Shown here piece by piece: positions 22,624-32,000 of a stretch of DNA of 36,231 nt. The stretch is taken from the NCBI GenBank assembly GCA_020853525.1, contig JADYYS010000020.1, positions 1 to 36,231 of the forward strand, written 5' to 3'. Below the pieces are notes generated by a model, which was not told where the DNA came from, did not search any database, and saw nothing but the letters and a program-made list of their open reading frames with translations. How positions within the stretch are numbered: position 1 is the first letter of the stretch; the number at the start of each line of letters is the position of its first letter. Source of the stretch: Ardenticatenales bacterium (lineage in GTDB: Bacteria > Chloroflexota > Anaerolineae > Epilineales > Epilineaceae). The translations under genes and the position numbers were made by a program.

Positions 22624-24035
22624 GCGGTCATCCAGTCGTCACGCACCGCCACCAAGTAATCGGTCAGTGGATCAACGGTGGTTCCGGCGCCGGGTGGCGC
22701 GCTGATACTGATCTGATAGAACCCGTCTTCCAGCGCCGGCATCCGGGCACGCCAGCGTTCGTCAGCCAACTTCATGATCTTCGTTACCGTGCGGTGCGGG
22801 TCCTCGACTGCTGCGACCGATGCTACGAGCGCGGAGCCCTTCGGCGCTTCCGCGAAGACGTCGAACGGAGTGCCAGCACGAATTGTCGAGGGTGCGCTGA
22901 GTGCGAGTTCTCCTCGTACTGCAAGGCGGCCGGGGGCGTCGGTGAGAATCGTTTCGAGTTCGGTGAAGACACTGTCAGCCACTTGCATCGACGCATGTCG
23001 CTGACTCACCGACTTTGCCAGGGCGAGCAGTCCTGTCGTCCACTCCGGTGGTGTGGCGGAGTCGCGGGGCACCGTACCATCGCCGCGCTGATCCCGACCG
23101 TTCTCGGTTGCGTCTGTGGTGTCGACCATGACCAGGGTTCCGTCGGAGTGTTTCAGCGCCGTGGTTGGCGTGGGCTGCAGACCTCCGCGAAACGGAATGA
23201 GGTCGTCGGTTCGGTTGGGCTCGCGATTCGCCACAGCCTTAGCGAGATCGTCGTGAAATCCGATCCCCTCCTCCACCCACTTTCGTGGTAGCACATCGGC
23301 CTCGAGCACAGTCGCCAACTCACGGCGGCCCGGAGTGCGGACACAAGCATACGTCGGGAGCAGCTCCCGTACGGACGGTAGCGAGTGCACCAGATCGTCA
23401 AAGCGTGGTCCAACCCACGGAGGAAAGCGGACACCGCTCGCCAGCGCCTCAAGGGCTTTCGCCGCGCCCTTGAACGGCGTGCCGATAGTGATCAACCGGC
23501 TCGCCCACAGATGTCCATCCTCGCACTCGATGCACCAACGCGCGACCAAGCCACCCATGGAGTGCGCGATGAGAATGGCCTTCGCCGACTGCTTGCCTGA
23601 GCGCTGTCGCCACGCGATTACTTCGGCCTCAAGGAAGCGAGCCAAGGCGGCACCACTTGTCCGGTTGGACAGGCGCCAGTCATATGGGAACCCGATCACC
23701 TGATCGTGCCGTTGGGCAATACGGCTGCGGAGGCGGCCAATGAGACCGTCATATCCGGTGATCGCGTTGAAGTTCGGAAGGATTGCCACATCCGAGATGA
23801 GCCCGGTGGCAAGGATGCCGTCTCCGGGCGCCGCCGGATCCGCCCCCTCGGGGATCGTGAGGCCCTTCACCCGACTACCAAATGTTCCGAGATTCTTAAC
23901 CAGCGAGCCAAACCCGGTACCCCAGACCTCCTCAATACCGCCGTCTTGCAGCCGTCGCGCGAGCCGGCTGCCAAGGATGCCGGGCACCACCACGATCAGG
24001 TCGTCCAGCGGCGTCCCTAGCGACGGTCGTGGCAT
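22611..24035 (-). CDS. LCAT-family alpha/beta hydrolase (phospholipase/acyltransferase-like)
   Basis: A 474-residue protein of the lecithin:cholesterol acyltransferase superfamily. An early oxyanion/lid block VVVPGILGSRL (about 15-24), the GFPYDWRLSN block (115-124), nucleophile Ser159 in AHSMGGLVAR, Asp319 in RGDGTVPRDSA and His347 in QRHASM make a complete catalytic triad in the right order. A C-terminal beta-rich domain (about 375-474) follows. No signal peptide is present, so it would act on the cytosolic membrane face. ATG 24035 has GGAGG upstream. It is the first gene of the operon and overlaps the caspase gene by 13 bases. In this context it is inferred to be a membrane-damaging effector or an activator released by the caspase. 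Confidence 0.88.
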   Translation of the reverse strand: MPRPSLGTPLDDLIVVVPGILGSRLARRLQDGGIEEVWGTGFGSLVKNLGTFGSRVKGLTIPEGADPAAPGDGILATGLISDVAILPNFNAITGYDGLIGRLRSRIAQRHDQVIGFPYDWRLSNRTSGAALARFLEAEVIAWRQRSGKQSAKAILIAHSMGGLVARWCIECEDGHLWASRLITIGTPFKGAAKALEALASGVRFPPWVGPRFDDLVHSLPSVRELLPTYACVRTPGRRELATVLEADVLPRKWVEEGIGFHDDLAKAVANREPNRTDDLIPFRGGLQPTPTTALKHSDGTLVMVDTTDATENGRDQRGDGTVPRDSATPPEWTTGLLALAKSVSQRHASMQVADSVFTELETILTDAPGRLAVRGELALSAPSTIRAGTPFDVFAEAPKGSALVASVAAVEDPHRTVTKIMKLADERWRARMPALEDGFYQISISAPPGAGTTVDPLTDYLVAVRDDWMTAWRE

Positions 24036-24437
24036 TGACGCACCTCCACTTCCTGCTGTCCTACACTGCGTATCAAGGCCGAGTTGCGCCAGAGAACGAA
24101 CGCCGACTCACGGAACAGGAGTTCTCGTGTGCCAGGAGACTCGGGACAGGTCATGGTTGTGCTTGACATGGAAGGGAACCTTGAAAGGCTCGCCGCCCGG
24201 AACGTCTTTGTAAGACAAGACATGGTTCGTGCCAGGCGAGTTGTGTGAGGAGATATCGACTGCGGAGGACTGACGCCGTGTGCGCGTGACGCTGGTGTCG
24301 ATCGTGCAGTGGTGGATTCAACTCCCAGCTGGTGGCGCGCACGCATTGGCGGAGAATAGGGACCGACACGGTCTGTGCGGTCGAGAGCAGGTGTTTGCCG
24401 ATGAGGTCGGGCAACTGACCAGAGTCATTGGCGAAGT
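24036..24437. other. Upstream region of the conflict operon, no gene supported
   Basis: About 400 bases of less GC-rich DNA between the small open frames at 24438-24850 and the LCAT gene. Short frames on both strands (for example one starting MQIYVNFAND on the minus strand) show no family motif and poor codon bias. The promoter of the conflict operon should lie here, but no clear -35/-10 pair could be assigned. Confidence 0.35.
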
Positions 24438-24683
24438 TCACATAAATCTGCATGTGTGGCGCGAAGCACGGGATAGGAACTCCAATCCCATGCGGGCCAG
24501 AATACACTGCGCCCAGATCCGCGTCAACCGCTTATCAGCGCCGTCACTGACAGTCCTCCGCTTCGTGGCAAACGTCAGGAAGTCACCGAGCTTGTTGACG
24601 CCCTTGGCCAGCTCGCTGCGACGCTCGAGGTAGTAGGACACCAGCTCCGCGGACGCGACGCGCCGGTCACCATCGCCCGTCAA
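24438..24683 (-). CDS. Small unrecognised open frame, possibly a gene fragment
   Basis: An 81-codon frame from TTG 24683, overlapping the previous stop (TTGA). It encodes a charged helical segment, AELVSYYLERRSELAKGV then LGDFLTFATKRR and RLTRIWAQ. Most codons end in G or C, as expected for a real gene in this genome, so it is or was coding. No family is recognised. It could be the second half of the frame at 24680-24850 after a frameshift, or a small accessory gene of the conflict operon. Confidence 0.35.
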   Translation of the reverse strand: MTGDGDRRVASAELVSYYLERRSELAKGVNKLGDFLTFATKRRTVSDGADKRLTRIWAQCILARMGLEFLSRASRHTCRFM

Positions 24684-24850
24684 CGCATCCACAGGATGAC
24701 GTCGGCACCCGGCCGCCCCGTGAATGCCGGGCGCAGGCACCCCTCGCACCGCTCGTGCGCCGTGTCGTTGCGCGGCAGCGCAGCCACGATGTCCACGATG
24801 CGGTTGAAGTCTTCGATCGACGGCGGCGGCCACGTCGTCGGCACCGGCAT
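24680..24850 (-). CDS. Small unrecognised protein (56 aa)
   Basis: Starts at ATG 24850 directly behind a GGGGGG run, which is a weak ribosome-binding match. It encodes MPVPTTWPPPSIEDFNRIVD, a helical segment, RCEGC (a C-x2-C pair) and a hydrophobic end ADVILWMR. Codon third positions are GC-rich. It lies between sufD and the conflict operon on the same strand. It has no recognised family; a zinc-knuckle or a truncated adaptor helix are both possible. Confidence 0.4.
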   Translation of the reverse strand: MPVPTTWPPPSIEDFNRIVDIVAALPRNDTAHERCEGCLRPAFTGRPGADVILWMR

Positions 24851-24953
24851 CCCCCCGGGCGGCGATCGCGTTGCATCTCGGCCGCGGGCATCATACGCAG
24901 CGGGCGGACGCTTGTCACCCGGTGTGGACGAGACGCTGTTGGCGCTTCGCCCG

Positions 24954-26366
24954 TCAGTCCCCGAGCTGCTGCGTCTCCCGCACCCGCCCCCGGATCAACC
25001 CCTCCAACTCGTCGCGCACCAACTCGATCGGAATCCGTTCGATGATCTCGTTGGCGTAGGCGTACGTCAGGATGCCGTGGGCGGCGGCCGGCGGAATGCC
25101 GCGGGCCTTGAGGTACGTCAACTGCGTCTCGTCCAGCTCGCCGACGGACGCACCATGCGTGCACTTCACATCGTCGGCGAAGATCTCGAGCTGCGGCTGC
25201 GTATTCACCGTCGCCGTGTCGGCGAGCAGCAGGCAGCGGTTCTCCTGGACGGCGTCCGTCTGCTGGGCGTCCTGGTGGACCTTGATCCGCCCGGTGAACA
25301 CGGCCGTCGCGCGCCCGTCCAGCACGCCCTTGTAGAGCTCGAAGCTGTGGCAGCCGCTCTTCAGGTGGTCCAGCATGGTGTGGTTGTCGATGTGCTGCTG
25401 CCCGTGGCCCATGTACAGCCCGTGCAACAGCGTGTCGCAGCCGGAGGCGTCGATGCGGATGGCCACCTCGTTGCGGACGATCCGGCCGCCGAGGGCGACG
25501 TTGTGGTTCACGTAGCGGCTCGCGCCCGTCTGAACGACGTGCATGCCGCCCATGTGGAAGGCCGCCTCGCTCTCGAGCTGCCGCTTCGTGTGGTCCACCT
25601 CGGCCCCTTCGGCCACGACGACCTCGCTCACGGCGTTCGTCAGGTAGACATCGCCCGCCACGAGCCCGCCGTAGCTCTCGATCACGGTCACCCGGCTGCC
25701 GACACCGGCCACGATGAGCACGCGCGGATGGTGCGCCACCGCCGTCTCCCCGCCCGCGCACGCGAACACGACATGGATCGGCGCCTCGACCGCCACGCCG
25801 TCCGGCACGACGATCACGGCCCCGTCATGCGCCAGCGCCGTGTTGATCGCCGCGAACGGCGCGTCGTCCCCGTCCGCATGCCGGCCGTAGTGCGCGGCGA
25901 CTGCCGCATCGCCCTCGCGCCATGCCTGTTCCAGCGTCCCGACGCGCACGCCCGCCGGCAGCGCGCCGACGTGTGACCGCGCCGCGTCGAAGACGCCGTT
26001 CACGAACACGAGGCGGTGGCCGTCGAGGGCGAGCAGCGCAAGTCGATCGAGCGCAGCCGCGGCGGAGGTCGCGACGACCGAATCCGCGGCCATCGCCGGC
26101 GCGTTCGCGAACGCGACCTGGGCGATCGGCTGCACGTTCGTCTTGCGCCACGCCTCCTGTCGCGTCGTCGGCAGGCCGACGGCCTCGAAGCGGGCGGCGG
26201 CGGCGATACGGCGCTCGTTGAGCCACGCGGGGGCATGGCCGTTGGCGCGCGACAAGGCGGCGAAATCCGCCAGGAACCGGTCGCCGGCCGGTGTCGTCGT
26301 GGTTCGCGGCGTCGATCCCCTCACAACGGATGTCGTTCCCGCGCCGTCGCGCGTCTCGTTCGTCAT
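24954..26366 (-). CDS. sufD: Fe-S cluster scaffold subunit SufD
   Basis: SufD pairs with SufB and SufC in the SufBC2D scaffold that builds Fe-S clusters. The 470-residue protein has the N-terminal helical region with RQEAWRKTNVQP (about 82-93; the R.E.W.YT..P block of the family) and a long right-handed beta-helix. Key late segments are HYHTHN-like 'HMGGMHVVQTGASRYVNHNVALGG', the 'GLYMGHGQQHIDNHTMLDH' repeat and the C-terminal 'ARGIPPAAAHGILTYAYANEII'. The metal-ligand-type His and Cys pattern HTMLDH...SCHSF...K..D (here CHSFELYKGVLDGRA) is present. ATG 26366 follows the SufC stop by three bases. It is the last of three suf genes here; no sufS or sufU follows within the window. Confidence 0.95.
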   Translation of the reverse strand: MTNETRDGAGTTSVVRGSTPRTTTTPAGDRFLADFAALSRANGHAPAWLNERRIAAAARFEAVGLPTTRQEAWRKTNVQPIAQVAFANAPAMAADSVVATSAAAALDRLALLALDGHRLVFVNGVFDAARSHVGALPAGVRVGTLEQAWREGDAAVAAHYGRHADGDDAPFAAINTALAHDGAVIVVPDGVAVEAPIHVVFACAGGETAVAHHPRVLIVAGVGSRVTVIESYGGLVAGDVYLTNAVSEVVVAEGAEVDHTKRQLESEAAFHMGGMHVVQTGASRYVNHNVALGGRIVRNEVAIRIDASGCDTLLHGLYMGHGQQHIDNHTMLDHLKSGCHSFELYKGVLDGRATAVFTGRIKVHQDAQQTDAVQENRCLLLADTATVNTQPQLEIFADDVKCTHGASVGELDETQLTYLKARGIPPAAAHGILTYAYANEIIERIPIELVRDELEGLIRGRVRETQQLGD

Positions 26367-26369
26367 CGC

Positions 26370-27149
26370 CTAGCGCCCCGCCGCGACGAGGGACTCCGCA
26401 CTGCCCTCTTCCAACCAGCCGTAGCCCTTGTCCTCGAGCTCGAGCGCCAGCTCCTTGCCGCCCGACCGCACGATGCGCCCGTCGACGAGCACGTGGACGA
26501 CGTCGGGGACGATGTATTCCAGCAGGCGCTGGTAGTGCGTGATGACGACGAACGCACGGTCGGGCGACCGCATCGCGTTCACGCCGTCCGACACGACCCG
26601 CAGCGCGTCGATGTCGAGGCCCGAGTCCGTCTCGTCCAGCACGGCCAATACGGGTTCGAGGACCGTCAGCTGGAAGATCTCGTTGCGCTTCTTCTCACCG
26701 CCCGAGAACCCGGCGTTCACCGAGCGCTTGAGCATCGCCTGGTCCATCCCGACGATGTGCATCTTGGACTTCAGGTAGTTGATGAACGCCACCGGGTCGA
26801 GCGGCGGCTCGCCGCGATACTCGCGCACCGCGTTGTAGGCGGCGCGCAGGAAGTACGTGTTCGACACGCCCGGGATCTCGACCGGGTACTGGAAGGCCAG
26901 GAACATCCCTTCCCCCGCCCGCTCGCTCGCGCTGAGGTCGAGCAGATCCTTGCCCCGGAACGCCACGCTGCCGTCCGTGATCGTGTAGGCGTCGTGCCCG
27001 GCCAGCACCTGCGCCAGCGTGCTCTTGCCGCTGCCGTTCGGCCCCATGATCGCGTGCACCTCGCCCGGGTTCACGGTCAGATCGACCCCGCGCAGGATGG
27101 GCTTGTCATCGACGCTGACGCACAAGTTCTTGATCTCGAGCAGGGCCAT
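26370..27149 (-). CDS. sufC: Fe-S cluster assembly ATPase SufC
   Basis: The ABC-type ATPase of the SufBC2D complex, 259 residues, cytoplasmic. Walker A is GPNGSGKST, the signature motif FSGGEKKRNEI is the SufC-specific version of the ABC LSGGQ, and Walker B is AVLDETDSGLDIDAL. Length and motifs match the family. ATG 27149 is preferred to ATG 27158 because AAGGA lies eight bases before it, while it would abut the earlier ATG. It is separated from sufB by 166 bases that hold a hydrophobic micro-ORF, and runs into sufD with a three-base gap. Confidence 0.97.
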   Translation of the reverse strand: MALLEIKNLCVSVDDKPILRGVDLTVNPGEVHAIMGPNGSGKSTLAQVLAGHDAYTITDGSVAFRGKDLLDLSASERAGEGMFLAFQYPVEIPGVSNTYFLRAAYNAVREYRGEPPLDPVAFINYLKSKMHIVGMDQAMLKRSVNAGFSGGEKKRNEIFQLTVLEPVLAVLDETDSGLDIDALRVVSDGVNAMRSPDRAFVVITHYQRLLEYIVPDVVHVLVDGRIVRSGGKELALELEDKGYGWLEEGSAESLVAAGR

Positions 27150-27237
27150 CTCACCCATCCTTATCCGTAGAAGCCCCCAAAGGAGCCGAACGATTCACCA
27201 CTTGCCCGGGTCCGGGCGGGTCCGCCGACACGACTAC

Positions 27238-27321
27238 TCAGCCGTCACGATCAGCCATCACGATCGCCACGACGACCACAATGATCACGACCACGACGAC
27301 CACCGCGACAAGTACGGCCAT
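27238..27321 (-). CDS. Hydrophobic micro-ORF between sufB and sufC (27 aa)
   Basis: ATG 27321 lies three bases after the sufB stop and reads MAVLVAVVVVVVIIVVVV, then AIVMADRDG and stop. The result is one all-Val/Ile/Ala membrane-spanning segment with a short charged end. The DNA is a low-complexity GAC/CAC-rich stretch, so it might be a chance frame in a repetitive sequence. The only ribosome-binding-like sequence (GGAAGG) is about 15 bases upstream. Translation would rely on coupling to sufB. Confidence 0.3.
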   Translation of the reverse strand: MAVLVAVVVVVVIIVVVVAIVMADRDG

Positions 27322-27324
27322 GGC

Positions 27325-28779
27325 TTAGCCGACGCTGCCTTCCAAGCTCACCGCCAACAACTTCTGCGCCTCCACTGCGAACTCCATCGGGAGCTCCTTG
27401 AAGACCTCCTTGCAGAACCCATTGACGATCATCGAGATCGCGTCCTCTTCCTTGATCCCCCGCGCCGCACAGTAGAACAGCTGGTCCTCGCCGATCTTGC
27501 TCGTCGACGCTTCGTGCTCCACCTTGGCCGTCGGGTTGCCGACCTCGATGTACGGGAACGTGTGCGCGCCGCAGCGGTCTCCGATGAGCATCGAATCGCA
27601 CTGCGAGTAGTTCCGCGCTCCCTCGGCGCCCTTGGCCATCCGGACCAGGCCGCGGTACGTGTTCTGCCCACGGCCCGCCGAGATCCCCTTGGAGATGATC
27701 GTGCTCCGCGTCCGCTTTCCGAGGTGGATCATCTTCGTACCCGTGTCCGCCTGCTGGTGGTTGTTCGTCAGGGCCACGGAGTAGAACTCGCCGACCGAGT
27801 CGTCGCCCACCAGGATGCAGCTCGGGTACTTCCATGTGATCGCCGAACCTGTCTCGACCTGCGTCCAGCTGATCTTGCTCCGATCGCCCTGGCACTTGCC
27901 GCGCTTCGTGACGAAGTTGTAGATCCCGCCGACGCCCTCGGCATCGCCCGGGTACCAGTTCTGGACCGTCGAGTACTTGATCTCGGCATCCGTCATCGCC
28001 ACGAGCTCGACCACCGCCGCGTGCAGCTGGTGCTCGTCGCGCATCGGCGCCGTGCAGCCTTCGAGGTAGCTGACGTACGACCCTTCCTCGGCGATGATCA
28101 GCGTCCGCTCGAACTGGCCCGTGGCCGCCGCATTGATCCGGAAGTAGGTCGATAGCTCCAACGGGCACCGCACGCCCTTGGGGATGTACACGAACGACCC
28201 GTCCGTGAACACCGCGCTGTTCAGCGCCGCAAAGAAGTTGTCCGTGGGCGGCACCACCGTGCCGAGGTAGCGCCTGACCAGCTCGGGATGCTCGCGCACC
28301 GCCTCCGACATCGAGCCGAACAGGATTCCCTGCTTCGCCAGCTTGTCCTTGAACGTCGTCGCGATGGACACGCTGTCGAACACGGCGTCGACCGCCACGC
28401 CCGCCAGGATCAACTGCTCCTCGAGCGGGATCCCGAGCTTGGTGTAGGTCTCGCGCAGCTTCGGATCGACATCGTCCAGGCTCTTCGGACGATCGTCGAA
28501 GTTCTTGGGGGCCGCGTAGTAGCTGATCGCCTGGTAGTCGGGCCGCTCCCACGTCACGTTCGGCCAGTCCGGCTCGGCCATCGTCAGCCAGTGGCGGTAC
28601 GCCTTGAGGCGCCACTCCAGCAGCCACTCCGGCTCGCCCTTCCTGGCCGAGATGCCGCGGATGACGTCCTCGTTCAGGCCCGGCGGGATCGTGTCGCTCT
28701 CGATGTCCGTGACGAAGCCCCACTTGTAGGGCTGGGCGGACAGCTCGGCGACGACGTCGGACGTGGTGGGTGCGGGCAC
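27325..28779 (-). CDS. sufB: Fe-S cluster scaffold subunit SufB
   Basis: SufB is the scaffold subunit on which clusters form, with SufC and SufD. The 484-residue protein shows the family's [12 protein letters not shown]-terminal block, the [14 protein letters not shown] segment, [17 protein letters not shown], then the hallmark [16 protein letters not shown] and STYFRINA.....[23 protein letters not shown], with the 'CTAP' cysteine. The beta-helix continues to [21 protein letters not shown] and a C-terminal [11 protein letters not shown] segment. GTG 28779 is chosen because GAGGAG lies seven bases upstream and gives the normal SufB length; the open frame extends 65 codons further but is Pro-rich and unlike SufB. 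It is the first suf gene, served by the promoter at 28903-28931. Confidence 0.95.
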   Translation of the reverse strand: MPAPTTSDVVAELSAQPYKWGFVTDIESDTIPPGLNEDVIRGISARKGEPEWLLEWRLKAYRHWLTMAEPDWPNVTWERPDYQAISYYAAPKNFDDRPKSLDDVDPKLRETYTKLGIPLEEQLILAGVAVDAVFDSVSIATTFKDKLAKQGILFGSMSEAVREHPELVRRYLGTVVPPTDNFFAALNSAVFTDGSFVYIPKGVRCPLELSTYFRINAAATGQFERTLIIAEEGSYVSYLEGCTAPMRDEHQLHAAVVELVAMTDAEIKYSTVQNWYPGDAEGVGGIYNFVTKRGKCQGDRSKISWTQVETGSAITWKYPSCILVGDDSVGEFYSVALTNNHQQADTGTKMIHLGKRTRSTIISKGISAGRGQNTYRGLVRMAKGAEGARNYSQCDSMLIGDRCGAHTFPYIEVGNPTAKVEHEASTSKIGEDQLFYCAARGIKEEDAISMIVNGFCKEVFKELPMEFAVEAQKLLAVSLEGSVG

Positions 28780-28902
28780 GGGTACGCTCCTCGGCCTGCG
28801 GGTGGCGGGGCCGTTCGTTGGGCTTGGGGGTGGCGTAAGAGGCAGGGGAACGGCGGTTGCGGGATGGGGTTGCGACGTTTGGACAACCGCGTTGCGAGTG
28901 CG

Positions 28903-28931
28903 AGTATAGGGAATATTGCTGATTGGGGCAA
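28903..28931 (-). promoter_or_regulatory. Sigma70-type promoter for sufBCD
   Basis: On the minus strand, -35 TTGCCC (28926-28931) and -10 TATACT (28903-28908) are separated by exactly 17 bases. Transcription would start near 28896, giving a leader of about 115 bases before sufB. No obvious IscR/SufR site was identified, though this cannot be judged by eye. Confidence 0.65.
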
Positions 28932-28936
28932 CCGAA

Positions 28937-28969
28937 AAGGGCGGGCGATCCGATGGATCGCCCGCCCTT
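28937..28969 (-). terminator. Strong terminator of the giant DUF11 gene
   Basis: A perfect 15-bp stem (28937-28951 with 28955-28969) around a 3-base loop lies 43 bases beyond the stop of the leftward DUF11 gene and is followed on that strand by a short T run. It separates that gene from the sufB promoter. Confidence 0.85.
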
Positions 28970-29011
28970 GTCACCCGTTGACCCGCGTGGGTCTACCGGA
29001 CCATTACAGCC

Positions 29012-32000
29012 CTACAGCCCCTCGAACCCCCCGGGCACCCCCGGGCAGCTCGGCGTGACCGGCGCCTTGAAGTGGTCGAAGATCGGGAACGCCTCCCAGC
29101 CCTTCGACTCGTCGCCCGGCACGTCCGCGCCGCCGAGCACGCCGCCGATCCGCTCCACACCCACGGCCCCGAGGCCCACCAGGTTCCGCTCGAACACCCC
29201 GCGGCCGTCGAACACGTCGTGCTCCCAGAACACCGCGCTCACCACCGCCGAGCCGTAGAACCCGTTGTCGATCCAGCCCCACGTCGCCAGGTTGATGTAC
29301 TCCACCTGCTTCTCGTTCAGCTTCTGGCACACGTAGTCGATCAGGTGGTTCTGGTCGTACACGAAGATCGCGAAGTCCGTGAAGCCGGGCTTCGGCACCA
29401 GGTTCGTGATCGCGATCTCCGTCGTCACGCCACGGTTCGCCTTCGCCACCATCGGCAGCGCGAACACCGCCGACCCGCTCTGCGTCCCGCCCGCGCCGTG
29501 ACCCAGCTGCCAGTCGTACAGCAGGCAGTCGCTCTGCCCGTTGTACGCGATCGCCTCACGCCGCGTCGTCCGCGCCGGGTCCGACCACTTCTCCAGCGTC
29601 ACCACCGACGAGATCGGCGCCGCCAGCACGTTCGACGACCCAGGGCTGATCCACTCCTGGCTCTCCGCCCGCGCGCTGCCCACCCAGTTCCCCGGCAGGC
29701 TCCCGATCACCGGCAGGAAGTACGTCTGGCTGCCACGGGCGCAGATCCAGTCCACCAGCGTCGTGATGATGTCCCCGCCGCGGTCCAGGAAGTACACCTT
29801 CACCTTGGCCGCGTGCACCGCCGACAGGTTCTGCACCTGCAGCGCGCTGTCCCAGCCCTGGTACTCCGAGTACACCAGCGGCGCGTAGCTCACCTCGCTG
29901 CCGTAGCTGAAGTCCAGGCTGTACACGTCCGCCGGGATCCCGTTGTAGCTCGTGAAGTGGTTCGCTCCCCTCGTGTCCACCACGATGCCCAGAGGCTGCG
30001 ACGCGCTGATCCACGCGTTCCCCAGCCAGTCCGGCCCCACCGCCGTGCTCGGGTCGAACGACACCGTCTCCCCAGGCGCCAGGTTCAGCACGTCCGCGAT
30101 CTGGTTCCGCAGGCACACGTCCTGCGTCCGCAGCCAGATCTCGATCGAACTGCACTCGTCGCCCGAGTTGTGGATGTGCAGGATGCTGTTCAGCCCGCCC
30201 TTGTTGGCGAACACCAGCGGCGTGTAGTACGTGTACCCGCCGTACACCGGGTCCCGCGCACCTTCCTGGTCGCTCGACACGCTCGTGTACGCCGCCCAGC
30301 TCGTCACGTTCGGGTCGGCCGCATCCGGGCACCCACGGTTCACCACCGCCGCGATCGGCTCGCCCTGGTGCAGCTTGAAGTCCAGCGTGAACTGCGCGCC
30401 CGACTGCTCGATCTCGCCGAAGAACTTGTCCTGCGTCCGGTACGCCGTATCGAACCGCAGCCACCACTCGTGGTTGCCGATGATCTTCTGCGAGATCCGC
30501 AGGCACGCCAGGTCCGCGAAGCGCAGCTTCTGGCCCAGGTAGTCCGTCACGATGTCCGTCGACAGCGAGTACACCACCGCGCTGTTCGCGCCCACCGGCA
30601 TCTGGTCCGCCCGGAAGTGCCACGTGCTCCCCGGTGCGATCAGGCCCGTGCACTCCACCTTGAGCGGCCCCGCCGACTGCGGCGGGCACGCACCCGGCGT
30701 GCCCCACACCACCATCAGCGCCTTCGTCTCGGCGTCGCCCACGTTCTGCACTTCCACCGATGCCACGCAACTGTCGTTCGCCAGGATCGGCAGCTGCAGA
30801 CGCCAGTCCACGCCCGCGCACGGCACGTTGATCCGCGCCGCGTCACTGTCCGTCACGTCGTCCAGGCACGGCAGGTCCGTCCGACCCGAGTTCACCGGGT
30901 TGCCCGTCACCGTCACGACGTCGTCCGCGATGCCGCAGCTCCAGTCCTTCAACAGGTGCGGCACCGTCACCTTGTGCATCACCGTCTCACCCGGCTTCAC
31001 CGGCATGTTCGGGTCCGCACCTGAGGTGATCGTCGCCGTATAGATCTCCGTCGCGCCCGCCGAGCGCGTCGTCAGCGTGTCCGTCAGGAAGATGTCGTCC
31101 AGGTACGTCGTCCCGGTGTTCGTCACCTCGAAGCAGAACGTCACCGCCTGCCCCGTCTGGTTGAACACACCGGGGTTGATGTTCACCCCCGGGCACTTCC
31201 CGTCGAACGACACCGTCTTGACCACCTGGATGCGCGGGCACTCGATCGTCGTCCGCTCCACCACGGCGTTGTTGATCAACACCGGGTCGACCGTCGGCGT
31301 CCGAGGTCCGCCGTCCACGCCCGGGAACGGCTGCGGCGCCGGCGGCCACGCCGTATTGTTCTGCCGCGTCTCGACCCGCGCCGCGTTCGCTGCCTGCTGG
31401 CCGCAAGCCGCGTCCTTGCGCACCGTCACCGTGATCCGGATCGTCACCGGCGCGCTGCCGGCGTTCACCCGCCCGAGCTCGTTCACGCCCAGGTTGTTCG
31501 GGTCGTTCCCGACGCGGATCGTGATCTGTCCGTCGTCGCGAACCTCGACCACCGCGCCACGCGACACCGTCACGTCCACCAGCGCCGGATCCACGACCAC
31601 AAAGTTCACCGGCAGCTGGTCCACGACGTACACGTCGGCCGCGTCGGATGGGCCGCTGTTCGTCACCGTCAGGTCGTACGTGATCGTCCCGCCCGGCGCC
31701 ACGGGGTCGCACGTCAGGAACCCGGCCGCGTCGTCCGCCTTCGTGATCGCCAGGTCCGCCTCGGCGATGATCAGCGTGTCGTGCCGGTCCGTGTTGTTCT
31801 GCGTCCGCAGATCCGTCGTCGTCGTCGTGATGTTCGCCGTGTCCGTCGCCAGCAGGTCCGTCCCGTCCAGGACGTAGCCCGGATCCACCTGCGTGATCAG
31901 GTAGAAGCTGTATGCCTTGCCCGGCACGAGCGTCCCGGTCCCCGCCGTCGGCACGACGTTCTCGTTGCCGACCTGCAGGTGCGTCAGCGTCACCGTGTTC

